Source: Kribbella flavida DSM 17836
Lineage (GTDB): Bacteria; Actinomycetota; Actinomycetes; Propionibacteriales; Kribbellaceae
Reading direction: 5' to 3'
Assembly: GCF_000024345.1 (NCBI RefSeq)
Contig: NC_013729.1
Span: 3,100,001 to 3,164,000 of the forward strand
DNA length: 64,000 bases
This document shows positions 1-9,002 of this stretch, in pieces. A program made the translations under genes and the position numbers. The notes under the pieces are model-generated. The model saw only the letters and a program-made list of their open reading frames with translations, had not been told where the DNA came from and did not search any database. Numbering within the stretch: position 1 is the stretch's first letter; the number at the start of each line of letters is the position of its first letter.

Positions 1-320
1 TAGTCGCCGGTGCTGTCGAGCTGGTCCACCTTGAACCGCCGGTTGCCGGTGAGCGTGATCTCGACCGGCCCGTCGTCGCCGGCCTCCAAAGTGATCTCGG
101 AGATCGTCGCGGCGCAGCCGGTGCCGTACAGCGAGCGGAAGACCCGGTCGCCGAGCTCGTAGCCGTCCCGCACCGCGATCGCGCCGCAGACCAGCTCGCC
201 GCCGTTCTCGACCAGGTCCCGGACCACGGCACGGCCCTGCGTGTCCGTGATCGGCAGCGGTAGCACCAGCCCCGGGAAGACCACCGTCTCCACAGTGAGC
301 AAGGGCAGACGGGAGTCCAT
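1..320 (-). CDS. LON substrate-binding-domain protein (partial, C-terminus beyond left edge)
   Basis: Reading the minus strand from the ATG at 320 gives about 106 residues, beginning MDSRLPLLTVETVVFPGLVLPLPI and running off the window. The start resembles the N-terminal LON domain (peptidase S16 substrate-binding domain): hydrophobic strand, VVFPGLVLPLPI, then a conserved ELGDRVFRSLYGTGCAATI segment. Proteins with only this domain, lacking the AAA+ and protease parts, are common in actinobacteria and are often found beside hisD. The true length cannot be seen. It is divergent from hisD across 217 bp, so the two probably have separate promoters. Family call is fairly secure; the function of stand-alone LON domains is poorly defined. 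Confidence 0.7.
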   Translation of the reverse strand, partial: MDSRLPLLTVETVVFPGLVLPLPITDTQGRAVVRDLVENGGELVCGAIAVRDGYELGDRVFRSLYGTGCAATISEITLEAGDDGPVEITLTGNRRFKVDQLDSTGD

Positions 321-525
321 ACCGACGAGCCTAGGGCAACGACCCCACCGCCGTACGCCGCACCACTGGGCGGGCGGCCGGCCCAGCCGACGGCGGAGTA
401 GGAGGCGGCCCTCGTCCGCGGGTCGGGACGGGCGATCCGGAGTCCGGGAAAGCCGCTGGTGGTGAGCTGGTTCACGGTCGAGGCGGAGCTGTGGACACCG
501 GGCCGGACGGGACGGCGGCGACCAC

Positions 526-537
526 TAGACTGGAGCC
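526..537 (+). promoter_or_regulatory. Predicted hisD promoter -10 (leaderless start)
   Basis: TAGACT at 526-531 fits the actinobacterial -10 pattern TANNNT and ends 6 nt before the hisD ATG at 538. That spacing is typical of leaderless transcripts in this group. No convincing -35 box or well-spaced Shine-Dalgarno is seen. The rest of the 321-537 gap shows nothing recognisable. Confidence 0.4.
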
Positions 538-1863
538 ATGATTCGCCGCGTCGACCTGCGGGGCCGAGTGGCGGCCGGAGAGCTCGTTGATCTCCCTGCC
601 GATGTTCACGCCCTGGTGCCCCGAGCCGTGTTCGACGTCGAGAAGGCTCTCGACGTCGTCCGACCGATCTGCCTGGACGTCCGCCATCGCGGTCTCGAGG
701 CGATCCGGGAGTACGGCGAGCGGTTCGACGGGGTGCACCTCGACGACGTCCGGGTTCCGGCCGAGGCGCTGAAGACGGCGCTGGAGGAGCTCGACCCGAC
801 CGTGCGCAGCGCGTTCGAGGAGTCGATCCGGCGCGTCCGCGAGGTGAGCGAGGACGAGCTCGGCGGCGACGTCGAGTCCGAGCCGGCGCCGGGTGGCCGG
901 GTCACCCAGCGGCTGGTCCCGGTCCAGCGCGTCGGGCTGTACGTGCCGGGCGGCCGCGCGCCGCTCGCGTCCAGCGTGGTGATGAACGTCGTCCCGGCCC
1001 AGGTGGCCGGGGTGCCGTCGCTGGCTGTGGCGTCCCCGCCGCAGAAAGAGTTCGGTGGTCTGCCGCACCCGACCGTGCTCGCGGTCTGCGCGATGCTCGG
1101 TGTCGACGAGGTGTATGCGATCGGCGGCGCGCAGGCGATCGCCGGGTTCGCGTACGGCTTCGAGGGCTGCCGCAAGGTCAACCTGATCACCGGCCCCGGC
1201 AACATCTACGTCGTCGCGGCCAAGCGCTTCCTGCTCGGCCAGGTCGGCATCGACTCCGAGGCCGGCCCGACCGAGATCGCCGTCCTGGCCGACGCCACCG
1301 CCGACCCGGCGCACGTCGCGGCCGACCTGATCAGCCAGGCCGAGCACGACCCGATGGCGGCCAGCGTGCTGGTGACGCCGAGCGAGTCACTGGCGGCGGC
1401 GGTCGAGGCCGAGCTGCCCGTGCAGGTCGCCCGGACCAAGCACAGCGAGCGCATCACCGAGGCGCTCGGTGGGCAGCAGTCCGCCATCGTGCTGGTCGAC
1501 GACCTGGACCAGGGCACCGCGCTGGTGGACGCCTACGCCGCCGAGCACCTGGAGATCCAGACCGAGGACGCCGAGCAGCGGGCCGCGCTGATCAACAACG
1601 CGGGCGCGATCTTCGTCGGCGGCTGGTCGCCGGTGTCGCTCGGCGACTATTGCGCCGGGTCGAACCACGTGCTGCCCACGGCCGGCTGCGCCTGCCACTC
1701 CTCGGGCCTGTCCGTGCGCAGCTTCCTGCGCGCGATGCACGTCGTGAACTACACCCGCGACGCGCTCCAGGAGGTCGCCGGGCACGTGGTCGCGCTCGCG
1801 AACGCCGAGGACCTGCCCGGGCACGGCGCCGCGGTGTCGATCCGGTTCCCCGGGGACAGCTGA
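538..1863 (+). CDS. hisD: Histidinol dehydrogenase
   Basis: A 441-residue cytosolic zinc enzyme catalysing the last two steps of histidine synthesis, the four-electron NAD-dependent oxidation of L-histidinol to L-histidine. Family signatures are intact: the glycine-rich [18 protein letters not shown] segment, [12 protein letters not shown], the [12 protein letters not shown] loop, DSEAGPTEI, and SQAEHDP, whose Gln and His correspond to zinc ligands. AEHLEIQ lies near the C-terminus. Length is normal. It is the first gene of a hisDCBH run, and its TGA overlaps the hisC ATG (TGATG), suggesting translational coupling. Confidence 0.97.
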   Translation: MIRRVDLRGRVAAGELVDLPADVHALVPRAVFDVEKALDVVRPICLDVRHRGLEAIREYGERFDGVHLDDVRVPAEALKTALEELDPTVRSAFEESIRRVREVSEDELGGDVESEPAPGGRVTQRLVPVQRVGLYVPGGRAPLASSVVMNVVPAQVAGVPSLAVASPPQKEFGGLPHPTVLAVCAMLGVDEVYAIGGAQAIAGFAYGFEGCRKVNLITGPGNIYVVAAKRFLLGQVGIDSEAGPTEIAVLADATADPAHVAADLISQAEHDPMAASVLVTPSESLAAAVEAELPVQVARTKHSERITEALGGQQSAIVLVDDLDQGTALVDAYAAEHLEIQTEDAEQRAALINNAGAIFVGGWSPVSLGDYCAGSNHVLPTAGCACHSSGLSVRSFLRAMHVVNYTRDALQEVAGHVVALANAEDLPGHGAAVSIRFPGDS

Positions 1864-2984
1864 TGGGCCGCCGCTTCGACGGGCTGCCGATCCGCGACGA
1901 GCTGAGGAACTTCGAGCCGTACGGCGCGCCGCAGCTCGACGTCCCGGTGCTGCTCAACGTCAACGAGAACCCGTACCCGCCGAGCGAGGCGACCGTCGCG
2001 GACATCACCGCGTCGGTGGCCGAGGCGGCCCGCGGACTCAACCGGTATCCCGACCGCGAGTTCCTCGCCCTGCGCGCCGACCTCGCGGCGTACCTGGGCC
2101 GGGAGTCGGGGGCGCGGCTGACCGCCGAGCAGGTCTGGGCGGCCAACGGGTCGAACGAGGTGATGCTGCACCTGCTGCAGGCCTTCGGCGGCCCGGGCCG
2201 GACGGCGCTGTCGTTCGCCCCGACGTACTCGATGTACCCGGAGTACGCCCGCGACACGAACACGGGCTGGGTGGTCGGCCGGCGGTCCGAGGACTTCACC
2301 CTGGACCAGAGCAAGGCGCTGGCGGCGATCTCCCGGCACCGGCCGTCGGTCGTGCTGCTCGCCTCGCCGAACAACCCGACCGGGACGGCACTGCCGATCC
2401 AGCTGGTCGAGGCGCTGGCCGCCCGGACGGCGGGAATCGGCGCGGTGCTGGTGGTCGACGAGGCGTACGCGGAGTTCCGCCGGGCCGGCACGCCGAGCGC
2501 GGTCACGCTGCTGCCGTCGTACCCGAATCTGGCGGTCGCGCGGACGACCTCGAAGGCGTTCGCGCTCGCCGGTGCTCGGGTCGGCTACCTGGCGGCGAGC
2601 AAGCAGCTGGTCGACGCGCTGCGCATCGTCCGGCTGCCGTACCACCTGTCCGCGGTGACCCAGGCGGTCGCCCGGGCCGCGCTGCGGCACTCCGACGAGT
2701 TGCTCGCCCGGGTCGGGCAGCTGCGGGCCGAGCGGGACGAGACCGTCGACTGGCTGCGGGCCCAGGGGCTGCGGGCGGTCGACTCCGACGCCAACTTCGT
2801 GCTGTTCGGCACGTTCCGCGACCGGCACGCGGTCTGGCAGGCCCTGCTGGACGACGGCGTGCTGATCCGCGAGACCGGGCCCGACGGCTGGCTGCGGGTG
2901 TCGATCGGCACCGGCGCCGAGATGGCCGCGTTCCGGGCGTCGCTGGAGAAAGTTCTGAAGACCGACGGGGGAAGGCAATCATGA
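1863..2984 (+). CDS. hisC: Histidinol-phosphate aminotransferase
   Basis: A 373-residue PLP-dependent class I/II aminotransferase converting imidazole-acetol phosphate and glutamate to histidinol phosphate. The frame is open upstream to 1650 inside hisD, but the start at ATG 1863 overlaps the hisD stop and gives the expected N-terminus ([14 protein letters not shown], then [11 protein letters not shown]). The SPNNPTG loop, VVDEAYAEF and the PLP-lysine segment [16 protein letters not shown] are present. The C-terminal [10 protein letters not shown] motif is typical of HisC. The stop overlaps the ATG of a 24-codon mini-ORF leading into hisB. Confidence 0.96.
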   Translation: MGRRFDGLPIRDELRNFEPYGAPQLDVPVLLNVNENPYPPSEATVADITASVAEAARGLNRYPDREFLALRADLAAYLGRESGARLTAEQVWAANGSNEVMLHLLQAFGGPGRTALSFAPTYSMYPEYARDTNTGWVVGRRSEDFTLDQSKALAAISRHRPSVVLLASPNNPTGTALPIQLVEALAARTAGIGAVLVVDEAYAEFRRAGTPSAVTLLPSYPNLAVARTTSKAFALAGARVGYLAASKQLVDALRIVRLPYHLSAVTQAVARAALRHSDELLARVGQLRAERDETVDWLRAQGLRAVDSDANFVLFGTFRDRHAVWQALLDDGVLIRETGPDGWLRVSIGTGAEMAAFRASLEKVLKTDGGRQS

Positions 2985-3055
2985 GCGAGCTCATCGGACA
3001 GCACAGCGCGGACAGTGCCTCGTCCGCGCCCGGAGCGAAGCGAGGACGTGGATGA
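2981..3055 (+). other. Possible 24-codon coupling ORF between hisC and hisB
   Basis: ATG at 2981 overlaps the hisC TGA (ATGA). The frame runs 24 codons ([20 protein letters not shown]...) and ends in a TGA at 3053 overlapping the hisB ATG (ATGA again). It therefore bridges the only non-overlapping junction in the operon. No Shine-Dalgarno needs to be assumed if ribosomes re-initiate. The peptide has no recognisable domain. It could be chance in GC-rich DNA, or a translational relay. Confidence 0.3.
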
Positions 3056-3651
3056 GCCGCACTGGCCGGATCGACCGGGAGACCAGTGAGTCCAAGGTGC
3101 TGGTCGAGCTCGACCTGGACGGCACCGGCCGGGCCGAGATCTCGACCGGCGTGGGCTTCTACGACCACATGCTGAACGCGCTGGCCAAGCACGCACTGCT
3201 CGACCTGCACGTCACCACGGTCGGCGACCTGGAGATCGACGCGCACCACACCGTCGAGGACACCGCGATCGGCCTCGGCCAGGCGCTGAAGCAGGCGCTC
3301 GGCGACAAGCGCGGGATCCGCCGCTTCGGCGACGCGACGGTGCCGCTGGACGAGGCCCTCGTGCACTGCACGGTCGACCTGTCCGGCCGGCCGTACTGCG
3401 TGCACACCGGCGAGCCCGAGGGGCAGGTCTACGCGATCATCGGTGGCGACTACGCCGGTTCGCTGACCCAGCACGTGTTCGAGACGCTCGCGTTCAACGC
3501 GGCGATCTGCGTGCACGTCCGGGTGCTGTCCGGGCGCGACCCGCACCACATCGTGGAGGCGCAGTTCAAGGCGTTCGCGCGGGCGCTGCGCGACGCGGCC
3601 GAGCTCGACCCGCGGCAGCCGGGCATCCCGTCGACCAAGGGCGCGCTGTGA
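3052..3651 (+). CDS. hisB: Imidazoleglycerol-phosphate dehydratase
   Basis: A 199-residue monofunctional IGP dehydratase, making imidazole-acetol phosphate. The diagnostic metal-binding repeats are present: [17 protein letters not shown] near residue 63 and the second [15 protein letters not shown] near residue 164. The family motifs GVGFYDHM and LSGRPY are also visible. There is no fused phosphatase domain, as usual in actinobacteria. The ATG at 3052 follows a 67-bp gap after hisC, and the stop overlaps the hisH GTG by 4 nt. Confidence 0.97.
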   Translation: MSRTGRIDRETSESKVLVELDLDGTGRAEISTGVGFYDHMLNALAKHALLDLHVTTVGDLEIDAHHTVEDTAIGLGQALKQALGDKRGIRRFGDATVPLDEALVHCTVDLSGRPYCVHTGEPEGQVYAIIGGDYAGSLTQHVFETLAFNAAICVHVRVLSGRDPHHIVEAQFKAFARALRDAAELDPRQPGIPSTKGAL

Positions 3652-4289
3652 GCAAGAAGGTCGTCCTGCTGGACTACGGCTCGGGCAACATCCGCTCCGG
3701 CGAACGAGCGCTGCAGCGGGTCGGTGCCGACGTCACCGTGACGGCCGACTACGACCAGGCCCTGAACGCCGACGGCCTGCTGGTTCCCGGCGTGGGCGCG
3801 TTCGAGGCCTGCATGACCGGGCTCAAGGCGGTCCGCGGCGACGCCGTCGTCGACCGGCGGCTGACCGGCGGGCGCCCGGTGCTCGGCATCTGCGTCGGCA
3901 TGCAGATCCTGTTCGCGAAGGGCATCGAGCACGGCGTCGAGACCGCGGGCTGCGAGCAGTGGCCGGGCACGGTCGAGCGCCTGCGCCCGCAAAGCGAGGA
4001 GCCGGTCCCGCACATGGGCTGGAACACGGTCGACGTACCGGCCGGCAGCCAGTTGTTCGAGGGCATCGAGAAGGAGCGCTTCTACTTCGTGCACTCCTAC
4101 GGCGTGCGGGAGTGGCAGCTCACCGACGCCCGCGCCTCGGTCGCGCCGAAGGTCACCTGGACGTCGTACGGCGGCGACCGCTTCGTCGCCGCCGTCGAGA
4201 ACGGCCCGCTCGCCGCCACCCAGTTCCACCCGGAGAAGTCCGGCGACGCCGGCGCCGAACTCCTGGCCAACTGGGTCCGCTCGCTGTAG
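3648..4289 (+). CDS. hisH: Imidazole glycerol phosphate synthase, glutaminase subunit
   Basis: A 213-residue class I glutamine amidotransferase that supplies ammonia to HisF. The nucleophile elbow GICVGMQ carries Cys82, and the catalytic His194 and Glu196 lie in QFHPEKSG. The N-terminal DYGSGNIRS motif is typical. The GTG start at 3648 overlaps hisB. Its partner HisF and the isomerase HisA/PriA usually follow in actinobacterial his operons, but the next gene is an unrelated phosphatase with its own regulatory region, so hisA and hisF must lie elsewhere. Confidence 0.96.
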   Translation: MSKKVVLLDYGSGNIRSGERALQRVGADVTVTADYDQALNADGLLVPGVGAFEACMTGLKAVRGDAVVDRRLTGGRPVLGICVGMQILFAKGIEHGVETAGCEQWPGTVERLRPQSEEPVPHMGWNTVDVPAGSQLFEGIEKERFYFVHSYGVREWQLTDARASVAPKVTWTSYGGDRFVAAVENGPLAATQFHPEKSGDAGAELLANWVRSL

Positions 4290-4383
4290 GTCCGCACCAC
4301 GGCGGGGACTGCGGCCGGACGACGGCCGAACTGCGGCGGTGACTGTGAGTACCTGACACTCGTTCTCTTGCCGTTGGGGAGTT

Positions 4384-4412
4384 GTTTACCGTACGTTCAC
4401 TGGCGTCCACTG
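4384..4412 (+). promoter_or_regulatory. PHO-box-like direct repeats
   Basis: Three heptamers spaced exactly 11 nt apart resemble the PhoP direct-repeat unit GTTCACC: GTTTACC (4384-4390), GTTCACT (4395-4401) and TCCACTG (4406-4412). A weaker GTT lies one unit upstream. The gene just downstream is a PhoX-type phosphatase-like protein, which fits phosphate-starvation control. The last repeat ends only 27 nt before the GTG start, unusually close for an activator site. Confidence 0.45.
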
Positions 4413-4438
4413 CATGTGCAGACAAGGAGGCACCGCCC

Positions 4439-5860
4439 GTGTCCGTTGAGTCGCAGTCCCAGTCCGTGGATCCGCAGCCGCTGTCCCGGCGGCAGTTCGT
4501 CGCCCGTGCGGCAGCGGCGGGTGTCGCCGTCAGTGTGGTGGGGTCGGTCGAAGCGCTGTACACGGCGCAGCCGGCGCTGGGCACATCCGGTCCGAAGCTC
4601 GGCTACGGGCCCCTGATCGAGGACCCGCAGGGCATGCTCGACCTGCCCCGGGGCTTCAGCTACAAGGTGCTGTCGCGGGAGGGTGCCGTCCGCAAGGACG
4701 GGCTGCAGGTCCCGAGCCGGTTCGACGGGATGGGCACCTTCCCGGACCGGCACGGCGGCAACCGCCTGGTCCGCAACCACGAGTGCAGCCCGACCGCGAC
4801 GATTCCGGTGAAGGCGCCGGCCGAGCGCACCTACGACCCGGCCGCGGCCGGCGGCACCAGCACGCTGGTGGTCGACCGGCACAACAACACCGTCAAGGAG
4901 TTCACCAGCCTCGGCGGCTCGGCGATCAACTGCTCCGGCGGCATCACGCCGTGGCGCACCTGGCTGACCTGCGAGGAGACCGAGGACAAGGCCGGCACCC
5001 GCGGCTACACCAAGGACCACGGCTACATCTTCGAGGTCGACCCGTACGACGACCGGCGCAACGTGCACCCGACGCCGCTGAAGGAGATGGGCCGGTTCCA
5101 GCACGAGGCGGTCGCGATCGATCCGGCGACCGGCATCGTGTACGAGACCGAGGACGCGTTCGTCGCGCCGCTCGGCGGCTTCTACCGGTTCCTGCCGAAC
5201 CGCCCGTGCGGCGGCTGGGGCAGCCTGCGGGCCGGCGGCGAGCTGCAGGCCATGCACATCCCGGACCTGCCGGACCTGTCGGTGGTCCAGGAGGCGGGCA
5301 CGGAGTTCCGCGGCGTGCAGTGGGTGAAGGTGCCCGACCCGCTGGCCACCACGGAGTCGGTCCGCTCGCAGGACTACGCCAAGCTGATCACCGGCGGGTA
5401 CAAGCTCGAGGGCTGCTGGTGGGGCGCGCTGGACCGGTGCGTGTACTTCGTGTCGTCGTTCGCGCGCACCGAGCTCGGTCCGAAGGTCGACCACGACGGA
5501 CAGGTCTGGCGCTACGACCCGCGGCGCAAGACGCTGAAGCTGATGGTGATCTTCACCCGGCCGAAGCCCGGCTCGGACGACCCGGAGTTCGATGCCCCCG
5601 ACAACATCACGATGTCGCCGTACGGCGGGCTGATGATGTGCGAGGACGGGCTGGGCGAGCAGCACATCCTCGGCACCACCGAGGACGGCGAGGTCTTCAA
5701 GTTCGCCCGCAACCGGGTGAACAACGGCACCCCCGAGCAGCCCGAGTACGGCGAGCTCGCCGGCGCCGGCTTCTCCGCCGACGGCCGCACGATGTTCTTC
5801 AACGTCTACACCCCCGGCATCACCTATGCCATCACCGGCCCCTGGCGCCGGCGCCGGTAA
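4439..5860 (+). CDS. Tat-exported PhoX/DUF839 family phosphatase-like protein
   Basis: About 473 residues from the GTG at 4439, chosen because AAGGAGG (4424-4430) lies 8 nt upstream. The frame is open from an ATG at 4382, but that would put the regulatory repeats in the coding region. A twin-arginine signal, SRRQFVARAAAAGVAVSVVG, begins about residue 17. The body matches DUF839/PhoX beta-propeller phosphatases, with motifs NHECSPTA, TWLTCEETED, HGYIFEVDP, GRFQHEAVAIDP, YETEDA and DNITMSPYGGLMMCEDG. The family includes calcium- and iron-dependent extracytoplasmic alkaline phosphatases. Family is sure; activity is inferred. Confidence 0.85.
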   Translation: MSVESQSQSVDPQPLSRRQFVARAAAAGVAVSVVGSVEALYTAQPALGTSGPKLGYGPLIEDPQGMLDLPRGFSYKVLSREGAVRKDGLQVPSRFDGMGTFPDRHGGNRLVRNHECSPTATIPVKAPAERTYDPAAAGGTSTLVVDRHNNTVKEFTSLGGSAINCSGGITPWRTWLTCEETEDKAGTRGYTKDHGYIFEVDPYDDRRNVHPTPLKEMGRFQHEAVAIDPATGIVYETEDAFVAPLGGFYRFLPNRPCGGWGSLRAGGELQAMHIPDLPDLSVVQEAGTEFRGVQWVKVPDPLATTESVRSQDYAKLITGGYKLEGCWWGALDRCVYFVSSFARTELGPKVDHDGQVWRYDPRRKTLKLMVIFTRPKPGSDDPEFDAPDNITMSPYGGLMMCEDGLGEQHILGTTEDGEVFKFARNRVNNGTPEQPEYGELAGAGFSADGRTMFFNVYTPGITYAITGPWRRRR

Positions 5861-5870
5861 CTGCCGGACA

Positions 5871-5903
5871 GGCCGTCGGCCCGGCAGCCCCGGGCTGACG
5901 GCC
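5871..5903 (+). terminator. Strong hairpin after the PhoX-like gene
   Basis: A 14-bp stem with one G-U pair (5871-5884 with 5890-5903) and a 5-nt loop begins 11 nt after the TAA. No U-tract follows, as is common in actinobacteria. Confidence 0.7.
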
Positions 5904-5920
5904 CCAACCACATCCTTTGA

Positions 5921-5951
5921 GCTCCACCCGCTCTCTCCGGACGGGTGGAGC
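5921..5951 (+). terminator. Second hairpin (tandem terminator)
   Basis: A perfect 10-bp inverted repeat, GCTCCACCCG at 5921-5930 and its complement at 5942-5951, with an 11-nt loop. The stretch from here to 6211 holds no convincing gene. Confidence 0.5.
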
Positions 5952-6211
5952 GACTACTTGGTGGATGAAGCGGGAGTAGGCCCGGAACTGGCGGACTTCG
6001 CCACGCTGTCGGCAGCAGGCCGCTCCGGCGCCGGTGATTGTTAGCGCGCTCAAGGGCAGCCGTCCGGGCGTGTGCTGCTCCGGCCGCGCACCGCACCGAG
6101 GGTGGCGGCCAGAACGCTCCCGAACAAAGGGATCTCTCGTCTCCCCGTCGAAACTTCTCGTTACCCGACCGTGACTGCTGGATGCCGGGCCGATGTCTTG
6201 ACCGCCTCCTA

Positions 6212-6240
6212 TGTGAACGCTAACACTGTGAGCGCCAACA
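6212..6240 (+). promoter_or_regulatory. Two tandem LacI-family operators
   Basis: TGTGAACGCTAACA (6212-6225) fits the LacI-family palindrome TGTNANCGNTNACA perfectly. TGTGAGCGCCAACA (6227-6240) fits with one mismatch. Centres are 15 bp apart. They lie 55 bp upstream of the sugar-binding protein start, and the LacI-type regulator is encoded at the end of the same operon, so local control is likely. Confidence 0.7.
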
Positions 6241-6294
6241 GCCATGCGGGGCGTGAGATGCGGGAGTGACACCTCTCCCGGAGGGGAACAGTTC

Positions 6295-7434
6295 GTGAAG
6301 AACAAGCTTGTGGTGGTTCTGAGTGGCGTCCTACTGGTACTCGGTCTCGGGGCGTGCGGTGGGCAGGGAGCCGGCGGTGGTACCGACGCCGCCGCGGACA
6401 AGCCCGAGGACCTGACCATCGGGGTGTCGATGCCGACGCAGACGTCGGAGCGGTGGATCGCGGACGGCAAGGCGGTGAAGGAGAAGCTCGAGGCCAAGGG
6501 CTACCAGGTCGATCTGCAGTATGCCAACGACGACATCCCGACCCAGTCCCAGCAGGTCGACCAGATGATCACCCGCGGCGCCGACGTACTGATCATCGCC
6601 GCGATCGACGGGACCGCGCTCAGCAGCCAACTGCAGGCCGCGGCCGACAAGTCGATCCCGGTGGTCGCCTACGACCGGCTGATCCGTGGCAGCAAGAACG
6701 TGAACTTCTACGTCAGCTTCGACAACTTCAAGGTCGGCGTGGCCCAGGCGAAGGCGCTGCTGCGAGGTCTCGGCCTGGAGACGCCGGACGGCTCGAAGGG
6801 CAGCAAGACCGGGCCGGTCAACATCGAGTTGTTCGCCGGCTCGCTGGACGACAACAACACCCAGTACTTCTTCGGGGGCGCCATGCAGACCCTCAAGCCG
6901 TACTTCGACAACGGCTCGCTGGTGGTCAAGTCCAAGCAGACCGGCATGGAGCAGGTCGCGACTCTGCGCTGGCAGCAGGAGGCGGCGCAGAAGCGGATGG
7001 AGGACCTGCTGACCTCGAGCTACAACGACGGCGCCAAGGTGGGCGGCGTTCTGTCCCCGTACGACGGGATCTCGCGCGGCATCATCACCGCCCTGCACAA
7101 CGCGGGTTACGGCACACCGGCCAACCCCACCCCGGTGATCACCGGTCAGGACGCGGAGATCGCCTCGGTCAAGCTGATCGACACCGGCGTGCAGAGCTCG
7201 ACGATCTTCAAGGACACCCGGCTGCTGGCCGAGCAGGCCGTCAACGCCGCCGAGGCCTTCCTGCAGAAGAAGGAGCCGGAGGCCAACGACACCAAGACCT
7301 ACGACAACGGGACGAAGGTCGTACCGGCGTACCTGCTGCCGATCCAGACCGTGTTCAAGGAAGACATCAAGAAGCAACTCGTCGACACCGGTTACTACAC
7401 GGCCGCCGAGGTCGCCGCCGGCCAGGCGAAGTGA
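6295..7434 (+). CDS. chvE: ChvE-type sugar-binding lipoprotein of an ABC importer
   Basis: About 379 residues from the GTG at 6295, preceded by GGAGGGG. It starts with a lipoprotein signal (KNKLVVVLSGVLLVLGLGAC) whose lipobox Cys is residue 21, so the protein should be membrane-anchored outside the cell. The body is a periplasmic-binding-protein type 1 fold (Peripla_BP_4) with ChvE-like features: MPTQTSERWIADGK, AAIDGTALSSQL, VAYDRLI, and NTQYFFGGAMQTLKPYFDNG. ChvE relatives bind monosaccharides such as xylose, arabinose or glucose. No sugar-catabolic enzyme lies nearby, so the exact ligand is open. First gene of the chvE-mmsA-mmsB-lacI operon. Confidence 0.88.
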   Translation: MKNKLVVVLSGVLLVLGLGACGGQGAGGGTDAAADKPEDLTIGVSMPTQTSERWIADGKAVKEKLEAKGYQVDLQYANDDIPTQSQQVDQMITRGADVLIIAAIDGTALSSQLQAAADKSIPVVAYDRLIRGSKNVNFYVSFDNFKVGVAQAKALLRGLGLETPDGSKGSKTGPVNIELFAGSLDDNNTQYFFGGAMQTLKPYFDNGSLVVKSKQTGMEQVATLRWQQEAAQKRMEDLLTSSYNDGAKVGGVLSPYDGISRGIITALHNAGYGTPANPTPVITGQDAEIASVKLIDTGVQSSTIFKDTRLLAEQAVNAAEAFLQKKEPEANDTKTYDNGTKVVPAYLLPIQTVFKEDIKKQLVDTGYYTAAEVAAGQAK

Positions 7435-7463
7435 TCGAGCGGCCCGAGCGCGGGGGAGGAGCC

Positions 7464-9002
7464 ATGGACGACGTCCTGCTCGAGATGCGCGGGATCACCA
7501 AGCGGTTCCCCGGGGTCAAGGCTCTCGAGGACGTCTCGCTGAGGGTCCGGCGCGGGGAGATCCACGCCATCTGCGGAGAGAACGGGGCCGGCAAGTCGAC
7601 CCTGATGAAGGTGCTGTCCGGGGTGTACCCGACCGGGAGTTACGACGGCGAGATCAGGTTCGACGGGACGCCGGTCCACTTCGGTGGCATCCGGGACTCC
7701 GAGGCGGTCGGCATCGTCATCATTCATCAGGAGCTCGCGCTGGTTCCGCACCTGTCGATCGCGGAGAACCTCTTCCTGGGCAACGAACGGCGGGGCCGCG
7801 GGGGCCTGATCGACTGGAACCGGTCCAACGCCGAGGCCCGCAAGCTGCTGCTCTCCGTCGGCCTGGACGAGAACCCGGTCTCGCCGGTGATCCAGCTCGG
7901 GGTCGGCAAGCAGCAGCTGGTCGAGATCGCCAAGGCGTTGTCCAAGGAGGTCCGGCTGCTGATCCTCGACGAGCCGACCGCCGCGCTGAACGACGTCGAC
8001 TCGGCCCACCTGCTCGATCTGCTGCGGCGGCTGCGGGACCAGGGGATCACCTGCATCATGATCTCCCACAAGCTGAGCGAGATCACCGCGATCGCCGACT
8101 CCACGACGGTGATCCGGGACGGCCGCACGGTCGAGACCCTCGACATGGGCGCCGCGGGAGTGACCCAGGACAGGATCATCCGCGGCATGGTGGGGCGCGA
8201 TCTCGACAGCTTCTACCCCGACCGGGTCTGCGATCCGGGGCCGGAGGTGCTGCGGATCGAGGACTGGACGGTGTGGCACCCGACCCAGCAGCGCAAGGTG
8301 GTCGACGGCGCCTCGCTCGACGTACGGGCCGGAGAGGTGGTCGGGATCGCCGGGCTGATGGGCGCCGGACGGACCGAGCTCGCGATGAGCGTGTTCGGTC
8401 GCTCGTACGGTCGCAACATCAGCGGCCGGCTGTACCTGCACGGTGAGGAGGTTCGGGCCCGCACCGTGTCCGAGGCGATCGGCCACGGCATCGCCTACGC
8501 CACCGAGGATCGCAAGCGGTACGGGCTCAACCTGATCGCCGACGTCCGGGCCAACGTGTCCGCCGCGGCGCTGAGCAAGCTGGCCCGGGCCGGCTGGGTC
8601 AACACCAACGAAGAGGTCAAGGTCGCCGAGCAGGGACGGCGGGAGATGAACATCAAGACCCGCACCGTGCTGGATCCCGTCGGCACCCTGTCCGGCGGCA
8701 ACCAGCAGAAGGTCGTGCTGTCCAAGTGGCTGTTCACCGATCCGGACGTGCTGATCCTGGACGAACCCACCCGCGGTATCGACGTCGGAGCGAAGTTCGA
8801 GATCTACACGATCGTCAACCGGCTCGTCGCCCAGGGCAAGGCAGTCGTCCTGATCTCCTCCGAACTGCCGGAGCTGCTGGGCATGTGCGACCGGATCTAC
8901 ACCCTGTCGGCCGGGCGGATCACCGGTGAGCTGCCGGTCGGCCAGGCGACCCAGGAAAGCCTGATGGCGCTCATGACGACGGAGAAGGAGTTCGCCGGAT
9001 GA
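7464..9002 (+). CDS. mmsA: Sugar ABC transporter ATP-binding protein (MmsA/GguA type)
   Basis: 512 residues with two tandem ABC ATPase domains, as in RbsA/XylG/GguA. The first domain has Walker A GENGAGKST (residues 38-46), a degenerate signature (LGVGKQQL) and Walker B LLILDEPTAAL. The second has a degenerate Walker A (GLMGAGRTE) and a full signature LSGGNQQKVVLSKWL followed by LILDEPTRGIDVG. One active and one degenerate site is normal for this family. ATG at 7464 follows a GGGGGAGGAG Shine-Dalgarno. The last codons overlap the permease start (ATGA). Confidence 0.93.
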   Translation: MDDVLLEMRGITKRFPGVKALEDVSLRVRRGEIHAICGENGAGKSTLMKVLSGVYPTGSYDGEIRFDGTPVHFGGIRDSEAVGIVIIHQELALVPHLSIAENLFLGNERRGRGGLIDWNRSNAEARKLLLSVGLDENPVSPVIQLGVGKQQLVEIAKALSKEVRLLILDEPTAALNDVDSAHLLDLLRRLRDQGITCIMISHKLSEITAIADSTTVIRDGRTVETLDMGAAGVTQDRIIRGMVGRDLDSFYPDRVCDPGPEVLRIEDWTVWHPTQQRKVVDGASLDVRAGEVVGIAGLMGAGRTELAMSVFGRSYGRNISGRLYLHGEEVRARTVSEAIGHGIAYATEDRKRYGLNLIADVRANVSAAALSKLARAGWVNTNEEVKVAEQGRREMNIKTRTVLDPVGTLSGGNQQKVVLSKWLFTDPDVLILDEPTRGIDVGAKFEIYTIVNRLVAQGKAVVLISSELPELLGMCDRIYTLSAGRITGELPVGQATQESLMALMTTEKEFAG

